Source: Baffinella frigidus (taxonomy: Eukaryota; Cryptophyceae; Cryptomonadales; Baffinellaceae). Taken from it: DNA of 11,763 nt. The DNA lies in NCBI GenBank assembly GCA_026770585.1, contig MU646940.1, positions 132,704 through 144,466 of the forward strand. Reading direction: 5' to 3'. Below the pieces are notes generated by a model. That model was not told the DNA's origin and searched no databases. It saw only the letters and a list, made by a program, of their open reading frames with translations. Positions 11,703 through 11,763 of this stretch are shown in pieces. A program made the position numbers and the translations under genes. How positions within the stretch are numbered: the first letter of the stretch is position 1; each line of letters begins with the position of its first letter.

Positions 11703-11763
11703 CTGCATTCGGAGTTAGGGTTGAGGGTTGAGGGTGTGGGGTTTGGGGTGTGGGGTTTGGGGT

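Noticed and set aside
11715-11763. A true chromosome end, because of the telomere-type repeats at the right edge.
   Set aside because: The repeats are degenerate and of the same kind as in all introns; the gene is expected to continue to the right.

Overview
The window looks like nuclear DNA of a eukaryote, probably a microalga or related protist. It is packed with degenerate heptamers of the TTTAGGG telomere type (TTTAGGG, TTTCGGG, TGTAGGG, TTCAGGG), which occur as telomeres in plants, many green algae, dinoflagellates, chromerids and cryptophytes. It also holds minisatellites, foldback elements and very short GC-rich exons, and no bacterial gene organisation. The long reading frames in either direction are nearly all open only because 7-bp and 21-bp repeats keep a frame; I do not treat them as genes.

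The main content is one intron-rich gene on the minus strand that fills the window and runs off both ends. I reconstructed it by eye as 18 short exons (E1 at the right edge to E18 at the left edge, most 42-84 nt) separated by introns of about 0.2-1.3 kb filled with repeats. All but one of the chosen acceptors read CAG and every donor I could place begins GT. Codon phases fit at every junction from E1 to E14 except E5/E6. The peptides, read in order, follow the layout of an NB-ARC-type STAND NTPase as found in NB-TPR proteins: the FWLN strand after the P-loop, a RRWLEAHPGW helix leading into a Walker-B-like strand (WVVVCEDASD), a sensor-1-like strand (ATS), a GPLA motif, the helix after it, a helical arm (LNNLAKTDPGVIEFL) ending in LHP, and a winged-helix strand (DVNIAFQTALRD) in the position of the usual VHRLVQ motif. 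The P-loop exon must lie beyond the right edge. Function is inferred from pattern memory, not from a search.

Layout, right to left along the gene: E1 with an exon-copy and a 21-bp minisatellite (11.4-11.7 kb); E2 with many partial copies (9.96-11.16 kb); E3, E4, E5 (9.0-9.9 kb); E6 with partial copies inside a 21-bp array (8.3-8.8 kb); E7 and a half copy (7.9-8.2 kb); E8 with partial copies and three AT-rich islands (6.5-7.9 kb); E9 with copies and a 31-bp minisatellite (5.5-6.7 kb); E10, E11, E12 with an 11-bp minisatellite and a CT tract (4.1-5.3 kb); E13, E14, E15 (3.1-3.9 kb); an AT-rich insertion-like block (2.1-2.7 kb); E16 flanked by telomere-like arrays of opposite orientation, with a miniature inverted-repeat element inserted in its downstream copy (1.4-2.0 kb); E17 and its half copy (0.5-0.9 kb); and a possible E18 (1-67).

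The most striking pattern is that most exons exist as one complete copy plus truncated copies, and the truncations are nearly always polarised: copies upstream of the complete exon keep the acceptor and the 5' part, copies downstream keep the 3' part and the donor. This is what repeated tandem duplication with breakpoints inside exons, filtered by selection for one intact exon, would leave.
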